Positions 11,901-22,638 of a stretch of DNA of 64,000 nucleotides are shown here, piece after piece; positions within the stretch are counted from its first letter, which is position 1; each line of letters starts with the position of its first letter. The translations under genes and the position numbers were made by a program. A model generated the notes under the pieces. That model did no database searches and was not told the origin of the DNA. It saw nothing but the letters and a program-made list of their open reading frames with translations. This stretch comes from Verticillium longisporum (Eukaryota; Ascomycota; Sordariomycetes; Glomerellales; Plectosphaerellaceae): contig JAETXT010000004.1 of the NCBI GenBank assembly GCA_019188255.1, positions 3,534,001 through 3,598,000 of the forward strand, given 5' to 3'.

Positions 11901-13223
11901 GGATTCGGAGTGATGAATGTCGGGGTTCCGGGAATGACGCCGCGCTCAACAGCCATGACCGCCTTGATGAGTCCAGATAAGCCGGCCGCACATTCAGAAT
12001 GCCCAATGTTGCTCTTGATAGACCCGATGATGAGCGGCTGGTCAACAGGACGCGTTGAAGCAAAGGCCGAAGCGAGACCGGTGATCTCGAGAGGGTCGCC
12101 TGCCAGAGTGCCTGTACCGTGACACTCCACATAGCCGGTGGCGCTGAAGTCGGTGATGCCCGCGTTCCTGTACGCGGCACGTATCGCGTTTGCCTGCGCT
12201 TCCGGTTTAGGCTGTGTGAGGCTTGGCGTTCGGCCGTCGCCCGTCGTGGCACTGCCGCGAATGACGGCGCGGATGGGATCTCCGTCACGGATTGCATCGT
12301 CGAGGCGTTTCAAGTACACGGCGTTGACGCCTTCGGCTCTCATGTAGCCATCGGCTTTGGCGTCAAAGGTGTGGCATCTGCCGGACGCGGAAAGCGCGCC
12401 GTTCATGGGACCGCGGTCTTGCTGTGCTGATGGATCGAGGTACAGCAAAGCACCCGCTACGATCATCGCATCTGCCTGCTGAAACTGGAGGTACCGACAC
12501 GCCATGTCGACGGCGACCAGAGTTCCAGAGCAGGCGGTATCAACAGCGATGCTGTTTGAGTTAGCTGTTTGCTCGCGTCATGCATGGAAGTGAACGTACC
12601 TGGGTCCCGTGATGTCTAGAAAGTGGGAGACCCTGTTCGCAAGAAGAGAGCGGCCGCACCCAGTGCTCCGCCCTGGAATCTGGTCCTCAGGATCGCGCGT
12701 AGTACCGCTCTCGTACTCTGTGCACTCGTCAACTCATTGCACTGCCATGTTCGACAGCGGAAAAGAAAAAACACATACCGCAGCCATTGTTGGCGACAAG
12801 GCAACCAATGTTGGCGCCTCGAATTCTTTCGAGGGTCTCGCCGCTATTCTCGAGGCATTCGTAAATGACCTCTAAAAGCTGTCGCTGTTGAGGATCTATG
12901 CTCCCGGCCTCGTGGTGACTGGTGTTGAAAAAGGCCGCGTCAAACGCCGCGATGTCGACCTCGTCCCCGAGGAACATGGCTCCCGGGGACGGCGTCGTTC
13001 CCGCGCGTCCGGAGCCGTCATAGTGCGTCGCGTACCTGTAGCGACTCGTCGGAGGGACATTGTCGGCGACTGAGCCGTTGGAGATGAACTGCCAGAGGGC
13101 TTGTGGTGAGTTGCTGTTGCCAGGTAGACGGCATCCCATCCCCACAACGGCGATCGGCGGCTGGAGGTGCCCGGCGGAGACCTGATCCCCATGGAGAGGT
13201 TTGTCGCGGATTGGTTCACCCAT
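5905..13223 (-). CDS. highly reducing type I polyketide synthase, 6 exons, 2346 aa
   Basis: Iterative enzyme that builds a reduced polyketide chain from acyl- and malonyl-CoA. Introns are 12718-12778, 12552-12599, 7683-7738, 7292-7344 and 7063-7122; the exon sum is exactly 2347 codons. KS (about 25-455) has DTACSG with C195, plus H332 and H372. AT (about 564-860) has GQGAQW and GHSSGE with S659. DH (about 930-1225) has the HxxxGxxxxP His972 and DGLLQ Asp1150. The next 400 residues hold only a shrunken, unrecognisable methyltransferase remnant. In the ER (from about 1627) the usual glycine-rich NADPH loop is replaced by SNGNPRDLAA near 1775. KR has GGLKGLCGS (two glycines of the loop changed) but keeps K2083, S2109 and Y2122. 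The ACP serine is S2304 in GIDSLAAV. There is no thioesterase or reductase end domain, so release needs another enzyme. No transcription factor, P450 or transporter is adjacent. Confidence 0.94.
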
Positions 13224-14256
13224 CGCTATCTCGCCTTGGAGCCTCTCAGTGTATGTCGTCAGCGAGGCGTAATCTGTCGACTCGACCTGAGTATGAGTGG
13301 AGAGACATGAAGGGCAGTCAGAGTTCTCCGTGACGTTCTGTTGACACTTGTAAGAACTGGAGAAATACTGGAGAAGACCGGGGACACATGCGAAAACCGG
13401 GTAAGCACAATGAGGTCACGATTGGAGATGGAGGAGGGTGGGTTGTCCCGGTGGGTAAGCCAACCTCGGGCCTAAGTCGGGCTAAGAACCCGAAGAATGA
13501 CGCCGTCTCGGGCCCGGGTGGAGTGCAGCGCAGGCCCAAGCCCATTCGGGCAGCCGGAGCGAGCCGGTCGTGGGGTAGGGGCACTAGAAGCAGAAGCCGT
13601 GTTCTTCATGTGATGCGTTAGTGTGCCAATGAAGGCTCAAATCGAATAGTGCAGCTCTTGGAGGTGGCCCAGAACGGGAAAGTTGGAAACATTACCTTAG
13701 AGAATGGCTCCGAATGGCTCCACCGTTTTGTCGATGAGCTATCGCCATGTTTTTGTGTTCTGCCGCAGTCGGTCAGTTAGTTTCTGGTGGGAACGATGAA
13801 TGCGACTCACCAAACTCGAGGCTGGCAAGCAACTTGGTGGTGAACAATAGTCAGCAGACGTCCGAGGATGTGTTGAGTGACAGCTAGCCAAGTACTGACG
13901 TCAATGAGCTGATTCGAGCAACTGTCAAACACGAGCAGGGTCCGAGTAGAACACCTCCTATATACGCTTGTCTGAGCAAGGCATTTGTATGAAAACGATC
14001 GAAAGTCGCCCGCCCAGGTCAAATCCGAGGGCAGTAACAGCAATGATATTACAAGAGACACGCGCATCCGTGCGACAAGAGACTCTTGCCAGCACATTTT
14101 TAATAAGCCCAGTGATACCCTAGCCCGTCATAACCCGTTCATCCTTGTACGCCTGTGCCTGTGCCTGTGCCCATCCCAAAGAAAATCCCCATCGCGATCT
14201 CAACCTCAAAGCACTGTCCATGCTTGTCCTACAGCACCCGACCCCCGGCCGCGATT
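13224..14256. other. intergenic, upstream of the polyketide synthase
   Basis: The promoter side of the polyketide synthase gene (start 13223) and the 3' side of the promethin-like gene. No coding region or clear regulatory motif is recognised. Confidence 0.6.
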
Positions 14257-14879
14257 TCAATCACGAGGCTCCTCCTTCAGCACAATACCAGTCCGCTCAC
14301 CATTGGTCGACCCATCCTGCCCGCCCTTGATACTCGCCGGCGCAACCTGCCAGAGCTTCCGCGCAACAACGAAGCTCCCAGCGGCCCAGATCCAGACGAG
14401 GAGCCCGACGGCACTCGTCAGGAACAGCGTCGGCACGAGCACCAGAAGCGCGACGCCGATCCAGAAGAGGGCAAAGATGAGAGCGGCGCCGAGGGCGAAG
14501 CCGACAGTCGAGAGGGCAAAGGTCGCGAAGATGACGAGCGGCAGGAAGGAGAAGATGAGCTGTGCGACGAGAAAGACCTGTGTCGAGGACGACGATGACG
14601 CGCGTTAGCCTTGGCTCTGTGTCACTTGAGGGAGGGGTAGGCAGGGGGCGGAAGGGACGCAAGGCAAGGGAAGAAGAGAAAGGCAGAGCAGCACGACAGC
14701 AGAGCACGTACGAAGAGGAGGGGTCGCTCTTGGGCAAAGTCGGCGGCGCTGGTGTAGGCTTGCTGGCGCGTGGAGGGGCTGACGGCGCGGTCGAGCTGGC
14801 GCTGGCCAAAGGCATAGACGCCGCGGGCGGATTCCTGTGTGCGGTGCTTCAGGTCTTCGTGGTTCTGGGTGGGAGCCAT
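14257..14879 (-). CDS. promethin/LDO16-like lipid-droplet membrane protein, 2 exons, 162 aa
   Basis: Small membrane protein resembling the promethin (LDAF1) family, which works with seipin at ER sites of lipid-droplet formation. Exon 1 encodes MAPTQNHEDLKHRTQESARG and a soluble amphipathic region up to RPLLF. A 134-nt intron (GTACGT ... GCTAAC ... ACACAG) follows. Exon 2 opens with VFLVAQLIFSFLPLVIFATF and continues as an almost unbroken hydrophobic stretch of four membrane segments or two hairpins (residues about 57-135), then a polar tail ending in KEEPRD. The start at 14877-14879 gives the conserved N-terminus; upstream in-frame codons look like leader sequence. The family call rests on topology and remembered similarity to fungal homologues. 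A PRA1-type protein was considered, but it lacks that family's motifs. Confidence 0.7.
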
Positions 14880-15562
14880 CTTCGGAGGTTGGCCTGGGAG
14901 TCTGTCTGCCCGAGACGAGAGGGATCGGTTGAGGAAGTCGGGGGGTCGCGGTGGACAGCGTCGTTCAATCGGGAGAATTCGGAGAAATTGATGAAAACCA
15001 GGTCGACAGGTTGCTGTTGATGGAGTTGCGATGTCGAGGTCAGTTCGGTGCGAAGTAGACAGAACGAAGTGCACTTGGCCAGCAGCTCAAGATTCCAGTG
15101 GTGGGTGGGAGCTACCTTCCAATGGGCGAAGGCGCTAGGTCAGTGACGTGAGACGCGATCATCCGCGTCACCGGTACCTAAGCTACCTAGGTACCTAGGG
15201 GACAAGTGATAACGATAGAGCTTGCTCGCTCCCCATCCTTCGCACCTCGTCCAGACCAAACAGAACTCGACAACGAGCAAACTGCTGAAAGGACCATGGG
15301 CAAGCACTAGCAGTCAGCCTGCATCGTACAGAAGTGGAAAGTCTCCTTCTAGTCTACGGCTACCTCACGAAGCGAACACACCTCGGGGAGTCAGTGCAAT
15401 TAAGAACAATATGTCCCGGTATACCCATGCTAGCATCTCGCTTCGCCCCAAAAGCTCTCTACCCAGGTCCATCCGACGCCAAACTATGCTCCCGCTTCTG
15501 TCTAAACACAAGGAGGCCCATCTCCAAGGCCCTGCTCTATCATCTGATCCGCTACCCTGCAC
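14880..15562. other. intergenic between two minus-strand genes
   Basis: The 5' region of the promethin-like gene and 3' region of the Hook-interacting-protein gene. It contains the CCTAGGTA repeat listed separately. A frame reading across 15222-15797 is the antisense of the neighbouring gene's end. Confidence 0.6.
15172..15201. repeat. palindromic CCTAGGTA microrepeat
   Basis: GGTACCTAAGCTACCTAGG followed by TACCTAGG: overlapping self-complementary TACCTAGGTA units, about 295 bp upstream of the promethin-like start codon. I have seen such motifs in promoters of related fungi, but no function is established here. Confidence 0.6.
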
Positions 15563-18500
15563 TTACGCAAAGCGTACCTCGTCAAACAACCCCGCCCTCA
15601 CCTGCACCAAAGCCGCGAGCTCGAGAAGAAAGCTTTGCAGAATGAGCACGTTTGTGATGACGTGCGACACGGACGCGGTGCGCTCGCTGCCTTCTTCGTC
15701 GTCGTCGACGTCTCCAGCAGCAGCAGCAGCAGCAGTGTCATCATTGCCTCCTTCGCCTGTCTCCGTCTCCCCGTCATCTGTGTCTGCTTCGCCTTGACCC
15801 TCGACCTCCTGCTCCTCCTCGTCGTCCTTCGGAGGCGGTTCGTGCGCTGTTACGCGTTCCTCGCCAGGCGCTGGTTCATCCTGGCCGAGTCGCAAAGGGA
15901 TCGCCTTGATGTTCGCCGGTTTGCCGACCCGTCGCGCCAGAATGCTCTGATCAACCGCTGCGAATGCCGCCTGCTGACTGGCAGCTGCAGAGTCGCCCCC
16001 CGCGCTGCTCGGCGAAAATGCACGCGCACCACTGTGCGATGGGTCATCGTAGTTGAACGGGAATTCCTTAGGAGCTGATGATGGGATAGGCCGTGTCGAG
16101 GGCGTCGAGGCGCCGTGGCCACCCGGAGTACTGCCAGGCATTGGGCTGGCAGCACCCGAGCCACGGCTGTGTTCTTTGCGACCGCGAGGGCTGCTGGTAC
16201 GACTGGGCGTGCCAAATTCAGAGAGAAGGCGCTGTGCAAAGCCCTCAAGGGCCGATGGACGCGATGGCGAGCCGCTGCGGGAAATCTCCTCTAGGCTCGG
16301 GCGGTCAGGCGTCTGGGTTGAGCTGTGTTGATGCGGCACAGGTTTTGTAGGAAGGCTGGGTGTGGCGTGAACCGAATCGGCTGTTTGGAAGGCCTCTCGA
16401 CGGTGTTGCAGCAGCTCGTCGAAGCGGGGAATGTTTTCTCGATATTCAGAGATCTGCGTGCAGAGCCGCTGCAGAACGACCAGCATGCGGGGCAACGACG
16501 GTTGAGCCCAGAGAGGACAACGTCTGCAGCTTTCGATGGCTCTAAGCTTTTCAGCCTCGGTGGTACCTGGGCCTTCTGGGTCTTCAGGCACCACATTGAA
16601 CAATGGTGTGGCCGGAGTGACAGGAGATGTGGGATTGGCGTCATGTTCGTACGTGTACCTTTGAGGATTCCTCAACAGCCAGCCTTCGATGCTCATGTAG
16701 CCGCAAATGGCAAGATTGACGACAGTGTCTGTTAGAGCGAGGTTGGTATCAACGGGATTCACGAAGAACGTCTCCAACAGATCCAGCAATGTGCTGAGAA
16801 GGGGGTCATCAGGCCGCAATGTATGTTGTGGCACGTCACGAGGAGCGCCGGGAAGACTGTCTGGAATCGCAGGTAGCTCGTGGTTGTTGGTGGAGATTTT
16901 AGGTGCCACGAGCTTCAGAGAACAGGGATGACTCTCCAGACGGGCCATTGCATCCTTCACGATGCTGTCGTAAATTTCATCGAAGTTATCCTGGCCGCCG
17001 ATTGAACCAGCGAGGTTGACCAAATAGTCGACCTCCTGCTCGTGAGCACCAATAGTTCGCTTGGCCCTCTCACCCACGATGACGTCCGTATGCAGCAGAG
17101 TAATGACGGCGTACCGGTGATGTCTCTTAAGAATGGCCGATACCAACTGCAGTGTGACGTGGATCGTCTGTTGGTTGTGGGACCTCAGGCACGCGAGCAT
17201 GAGACCTACGAGATTGAAATGGAGAGGAGTGGCAGCCGAGTCGGAATCCGGCGAGGCCATCAAGGAGGCGAGATGCATAGATTTGCGTTTGCGCGCGTCG
17301 CTGATGGACGTTCGTGAGCCGGGCCCGCGGCCAGATAGGTGGCTCGGTAGACCGAGGAGATAGTGTAGGATAAGGTTGATCATGTCCGGATGATCGAGGG
17401 ATTCGAGGATACGGCGCAGATATGTCAAAACAGCTACGGAAGAGCCGCCGTCGATATCGGAAGACTCAAGAAGAGATGGGTATCTAGACCAGTTAGATGC
17501 GGGTCGCTTGCCAAGCGGAGAATCGACCTACAGAAGTTGTTGCAAAAAGATAACCTGGAAATGCTCCAGCAGCGTTTGCTTGACCTCGACTGACTTACAG
17601 TGCTCCAAGACATCCTGCCAGAAAAGGAGATGCGACAAGAAAGTCTCCAGATGCAGTTGAAAGTCGGGGGAGCACGAGCTTATGATCTCGTACGTCGACG
17701 TCGGGTGTTCGTAGTCGGAAAGGGCAAGAACGGGAGGCAAGTCGTGGGGAGGTAGTCAATGACCAGCTTGCGACTAAGCTGGCTGTACAAGGCACCTAGT
17801 CCTGTCGACATGAGCGTTGAGAGATCGCTCTCTACGATCCACTGCTCCAGTTGCTCCGAGCTGGAGGCGCACTCAATGATGTAGAGTAGTCCCGTCCTCG
17901 CAAAGTCTCCGACTTTTCCTTCCTGGTGGATGTAGTCCATCAATATGTAGAACAGCGGAAAGTCCTGCCTCTGGGTTCGGCCAGCGAAGGTCTCATGCTT
18001 GTCTTGCGTCTTCTCGAGCTCACGCGGACCGGGCGGCTCGGCCTTGAACCAGACTGGGAGGATGTCGCGGTCAAGTCGGATCTTCGTAGTAATGTTGAAG
18101 GCAAGTTCGACAACCTTGGCTTCGGTATCGGACCCCAGCCGGACGCTGTTGACCCCGGTGATCCGCACAAGAAGGTTCGTGAGGCTGGCAGAGAAGTTTG
18201 AGTTCTCGACAAAAGCTTCTTCGTCTGTCTCCACGAGCGTTGCGAAGAGATGGACGGCCTCCTTGATGATCCATTCATTATACGAGGTAGTCGCGATTTT
18301 GACGATGGGGATATAGATTTGTTTCTTCGAGGCATACTGGATGCACGTATGAGGTAATGGTCGTCGGGTTTCGTCGCTGAGGATGTTGGTCAGCTCTTGG
18401 AGACGGATCTCCAGAGCTTCGGCGGCGTCATCGTCCTTGGCGAGATTTGAAGAGGACCTCCATATATGCTGTGTTCTCGTCAGCTTGGGACTGGGTAGTC

Positions 18501-18710
18501 AGCAAACTAACGCCTCGACTTACCAGTATTTGGTTGAACTCCTTGTCGAATCGATGCAGTCGCTTGGTGGGGTTGCTGCCATCGTCTTTGCGGGAGTCGC
18601 CCGAGGCAAGCGATGTGCCAGCTAAGAGTCGTGACCACTGCAGGCAGACGGGTTAGATCAGTGGTAGAAGGTAGCTTTGCGGCGGCTCTGGGAATACTTA
18701 CAAAGTCCAT
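15563..18710 (-). CDS. FTS-Hook-interacting protein (FHIP/RAI16 family), 4 exons, about 993 aa, with an apparent 1-nt deletion
   Basis: FHIP joins FTS and Hook to link early endosomes to dynein. The start MDFWSRLLAG (18708-18710) begins a 9-nt first exon. Introns of 64, 55 and 48 nt follow (first donor at 18701; the last lies near 17529-17482). Helical-repeat RAI16 sequence includes FNQILHIWRSSSNL, LFATLVETDEEAF, LLFWQDVLEHCKS, HFQVIFLQQLL and SSVAVLTYLRRILESLDHP. The C-terminal 350 residues are low-complexity Ser/Pro then acidic (DDDEEGS), ending in a conserved hydrophobic helix (LILQSFLLELAALVQVRA). Near 17748-17752 the frame breaks at a run of four C's; adding one C restores KLVIDYLPHDLPPVLALSDY and makes 994 codons including the stop. 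As the rest of the gene is well kept, I read this as a sequencing undercall more probably than decay. Confidence 0.85.
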
Positions 18711-19480
18711 GATGTTGTGCGAGGCATCTCTATGCCTGCTGTCGTCGGTGAGGTTGTCGCATGCGCTGGGCAACTGGATGGGGCCCTTGTGACGGCACCT
18801 GTTCGATGCATGAAGCAGCCAGGGCATTCCGTCGCGAAGTGTCACCTCGAGCTGGACACCGCGTTTCGGGTTGGGGGTACGTACCGATCTGCATCATCCC
18901 ATGGCGGCGGAAGCGACGTGTGACACGGTGCTTGTGAAATGTGGCCTGTGGCTGAAGTTGTGGCGCGTAGTCCCTTGATTGACCCACCAAACCCCTGATT
19001 CAGCCCCTGAGATGGAATGGCGCGGGAGACAACCAGAACGCGGGACTTTGTGCTTCGTGTTTTGAGGTTCACTTCGTTTGCGAAATGATGCTCTGTCCAT
19101 TACGAGGAATGAAACGTACTCCTCCAGGCCATGCTTACTAAGGTGCTCGGACGAACAACGACATGATACGCAGCTTTGTGACGAACAGAAGGGAATCGCA
19201 TACGAGGTTATCTGTCTTCCCCTGAGACATCCTTCAAACCACTGATATAAAGCTGGACAATATGATTCACGGGCTCTGATAAGAACGGCTGCACCAAAGT
19301 TCATTCATGCGCGAAAACTTCTGCGGGGTTCAACAACAGAGATGCTCCTGGAGCTACAGGGTCGTGACATTTCCCGTGAAACACACAGGCTAGGCGTGGG
19401 CAAGTCAGATCGCAGCCGGTCTACGGACGTCACGACTACGTCCTTTCCATGCGGCATTGCTTCCAAAGGAAAACCGCCCT
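18711..19480. other. intergenic
   Basis: The upstream region of the FHIP gene and 3' flank of the pectate lyase. Overlapping open frames on the minus strand (about 76-136 codons) show no domain or signal peptide. Confidence 0.55.
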
Positions 19481-20306
19481 TCAACCGGAGCAAGCACCGT
19501 CCTTCTTAGGCTCACAGCCACCAGCGCATCCCTGGTAGAACTGGCAGGGAGTCTTGGCATCAGTGCACACATTCTTCAGCGTAGCAGTGTCACCAAAGTT
19601 CTTGTTAATGCCCGCAAGTTCTCCACCGTTCCTGGCCGTTACGCCCTCTATGTAGACGTTGCGCTTGCACTGTGAGCTGCACTATCGGAGAGGTCAGCGA
19701 AATCATCCAAAACGCACCACGAGACGAAAACATACGTTGCCGCACGAACGGTATAGTTTTCCGTAGTCCTGGACGAAGAAGTTGATGATATTGACTGTTC
19801 CGCATCCGTTATGTTGCACGACCTTATCTGAGGCTTTGTAAGCGCCGCCGCCGATGATCCAGGAGTGGGCGCCAGCCTTGTCGTTCTTGATGGAAATGGC
19901 GTCCTCGCAGACGTCTTCGAACCAGACAAACTCGAGGGTGCAGTGGCCATCACAGTGAACACCTTCTGCCTGGTTCTTGCCGATGATTGCGTTCTTCAGG
20001 GTAGCACCGGCGCGAAGGTAGAAGACGGCATCATTGTAGTCTTCAAATGGATTCAGTCTCAGGGATGGTAAGTGCTTTGCCTGTTGGTTATTTTAACATA
20101 CCGCCTTCGTTATCGCCACCGCAAGCACCGCTGCCGCGGTCGAAACGCTGCCATTGGCCATCGTAGACCTCGCCAGCCTTGACTTCGATGTAGGTAGATT
20201 TTGTGACAGTGTTGGTGGCCACGGGTACACCACCAGTGTAACCGTTGCAAGCGAGAGCCGTCGAGGCAATAAGTGGCGTAAGCCCAAAGATGGCCGAAAA
20301 CTTCAT
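19481..20306 (-). CDS. secreted pectate lyase, polysaccharide lyase family 3, 3 exons, 236 aa
   Basis: Cleaves de-esterified pectate by calcium-dependent beta-elimination outside the cell. A signal peptide ([19 protein letters not shown]) precedes the mature PL3 domain. Introns at 20041-20101 and 19682-19735 leave exactly 237 codons. Family signatures in order: [86 protein letters not shown] and [20 protein letters not shown], ending with a Cys-rich tail ([13 protein letters not shown]). The Asp/Glu cluster in [11 protein letters not shown] is the likely Ca2+ and catalytic region of the parallel beta-helix. The length is normal for a single-domain PL3 enzyme, and there is no binding module. 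A TATA box lies about 95 bp upstream. Confidence 0.95.
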
Positions 20307-22035
20307 TCTGATTGAAGCGCATCTGCTGGTCTGAGATTAAGAGAATTTGCTTGTTGGGTCACCAGAATGTTGAACCTCGGCGGGCCATAACGCATAATTA
20401 TTTATACTTGTTGACTTTTCTACATTCCTTTTGAAGCCGTAGGCTCATATGAATGTCTGGAATTGATTTTACGGCATCGACTTGATCGAATTATAGTCCG
20501 TAAGACACTTTCCTGGTTTCCTCTACTTTCTTTCCAGGTCAATTGGTGGACAATTGGCTTCCATGCGTGTTGTTGGACTTGTATCATGTGGTGGCAGCCA
20601 AGGCATAGGATTGGGAAGGATTGTGTCCCTCCGAATGTCCTTTTCTGGAAATGATTGCCCGCGGGGCTTCATTTGACATATGATTTCCCCGCCCTTCGGC
20701 AGTCCTGGATTGCTGCGCGCGCAGCAATCCTGGGGTCGCCTTGATTTCGTATGCGGCCCAATCGGAGGTTGTCGAGACTTCAGGATCTTGGATCGCGATA
20801 CATTAGCGTGCGACGAATCCTGGATTTAAGCCTACCGCGCCGTTCTTTAAATCCCCGGTGCAGATCGTCTACCTAGCAATGATCAGAGTTTGAGTCTATG
20901 TTAACAACCAGTCGAGTCGAGTTGAACGAAGGGGTTTGGGTGCAGCCGATAAGAATTGATGATGGTAGAAAAATATTGTGAATAGGCTTGAATATTGGAA
21001 TCGAAGAGCAAAATAAGAACTTCGCCGCAATGCCCGGCATATGCAATGAAGGTGCCATGCATTCGTATTGGCGCGTAGACGGCAAATACTTTGATCGAAA
21101 CACAATGTAGATTGCGAGATTGGGCTCATGTCCGCGAACCCCTCAGCACAAGATATGACTTGCATTCGGAGTAATTGTCGATCATCAGGTTGTTCCACAC
21201 CTGCACTGCTGCACTTGGCGACTAGCTTCTGCTCCACATAGTGACTTGAGCCACTGAAAACACTACAGCCTACACCATTTGCCAAGAGTTTAAATAACAT
21301 ATTCCTCTTGAACTAGACAAAATCCACGAACCAAGTCCAGTCCCTACTCATAGACCAACCATGTTACAAGCCTCGTGCCACTGCTCGTGGGGTCAAGGTA
21401 ATCATGTAGGCGCGGGAAGCTGGCCAGCACCTCATCGGTCCTGTTAAACCGGTTGATGATGAATCAGCATCGGAAATCCATGGCAACAACTTCTCCATTT
21501 TCACGTGCGTCCTTGAACGGGTCTCACTCCGCAAGCTTCTTCAGAAGATCAATCGTAAAGTGATGATATTTGCTAGGCAAATTCAGCATTGGTCATGATC
21601 GCTAAAACTTGGTCTACTGCAAGCCGGAGGGCGAGTGTCTACAGAAGGCCCGTGAGCACCACGAACCATGTCTGGCAAGGGATTTCAAAACCTATATCTA
21701 ATGAAAAAGCCTGATATAGTTTATCTTCTGCTATCATGTCACTTCATCAAAGCATGAGAATGTGGAGCGAGTAGCAGAACCTCCTGCGAACAACAAGACT
21801 GGTTCTTTGACTCGAGCCTACATTATGGCGCCAATGAACCCCCGCGAACGCCTTGGCTCAGTCAAGCTGTCCCTCCTGTCATGCATCAACTCTTCATCTG
21901 ATGAAGTAGAACGCCGGCAGACATCATGAACCAGATGGGCAGCAGCGTGATGCGAGGTTGGCTTTGGTTGAGCTCCCCTCATGTGCTTAGCCTCCAGGAT
22001 CATGAAGGTGTCATTCTGGGCGGCCGTCCATCATT
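20307..22035. other. long intergenic stretch before the tRNA-Ala gene
   Basis: 1.7 kb without a convincing gene. Beyond the pectate lyase promoter there is a small inverted repeat GATTGCTGCGCGCGCAGCAATC at 20709-20730. Minus-strand frames near 20870-21300 have no recognisable features. The last 100 bp form the 5' flank of the tRNA gene. Confidence 0.55.
20399..20406 (-). promoter_or_regulatory. TATA box of the PL3 pectate lyase gene
   Basis: TATAAATA on the minus strand, 93-100 nt upstream of the start codon at 20306, in an otherwise T-rich stretch. Spacing is right for a TATA-driven inducible fungal gene. Confidence 0.6.
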
Positions 22036-22136
22036 GGGCGATTGGTTTAGTGGTATAACGTCTGCTTAGCATCGATGAGTTGTTCCTACAACTTCAATGC
22101 TTGCTGAAGGTCGCGCGTTCGATTCGCGCATTGTCC
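22036..22136 (+). tRNA. tRNA-Ala (AGC) with a 30-nt intron
   Basis: The acceptor GGGCGAT pairs with ATTGTCC (two G-U), and the T arm is GCGCG-TTCGATT-CGCGC. The anticodon stem TCTGC/GCTGA (one U-U mismatch) closes a loop TTAGCAT holding AGC after a 30-nt intron (22072-22101) is removed one base 3' of the anticodon. The mature length is 71 nt. D-arm sequence TGGTTTAGTGGTATAACG fits alanine tRNAs of fungi. Confidence 0.88.
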
Positions 22137-22638
22137 ATTCTTTTGCTCCTCTATGGTATTGCGCTGTTTTTTTGGCCCCATTCGAGATGCGGGGTTGCAA
22201 GTCGACGACAAAACGCGCCAAGACTGACACCCACTCACATGCCCCGGAAAGGTATTACGATGATTAATCTATTTGCTACCGATTTCTCGTAAGAGACCGA
22301 GTAGGCAACATGGTGGAGATGGCACAGACTGGACTGAGCTGGAGCGGGAGCTAAGGTAGCCCAAAAGGACTAGGGGTAACAGAGAGTGGATGAGATTTTC
22401 ACAACGGTCATAGGGCGTTGGCGCACGTTTGAGTAGAATCAAGGAAAGCTTGTTCAATAATATTTAAAAAGAGGGTAATTTACACCGACGCAATGCTAAA
22501 GACCACATGCCTACATTCGAATGAGAACAGCTCGAGGCCCACGTCGCAGGGGATGCAGGTTGTTGCACCCAGCATAGTAAGTGTGAACCTAGAAGTTCTA
22601 TAGTATGTACAATCCCGTCACCGGTATCCCAAGAACGT
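22137..22638. other. intergenic
   Basis: The 3' flank of the tRNA-Ala gene and of the GMC oxidoreductase gene; no gene is seen. Confidence 0.6.

Noticed and set aside
14257..14879. PRA1-type Rab acceptor
   Set aside because: Hydrophobic layout is superficially similar, but the N-terminal motifs and tail fit promethin-like proteins better.
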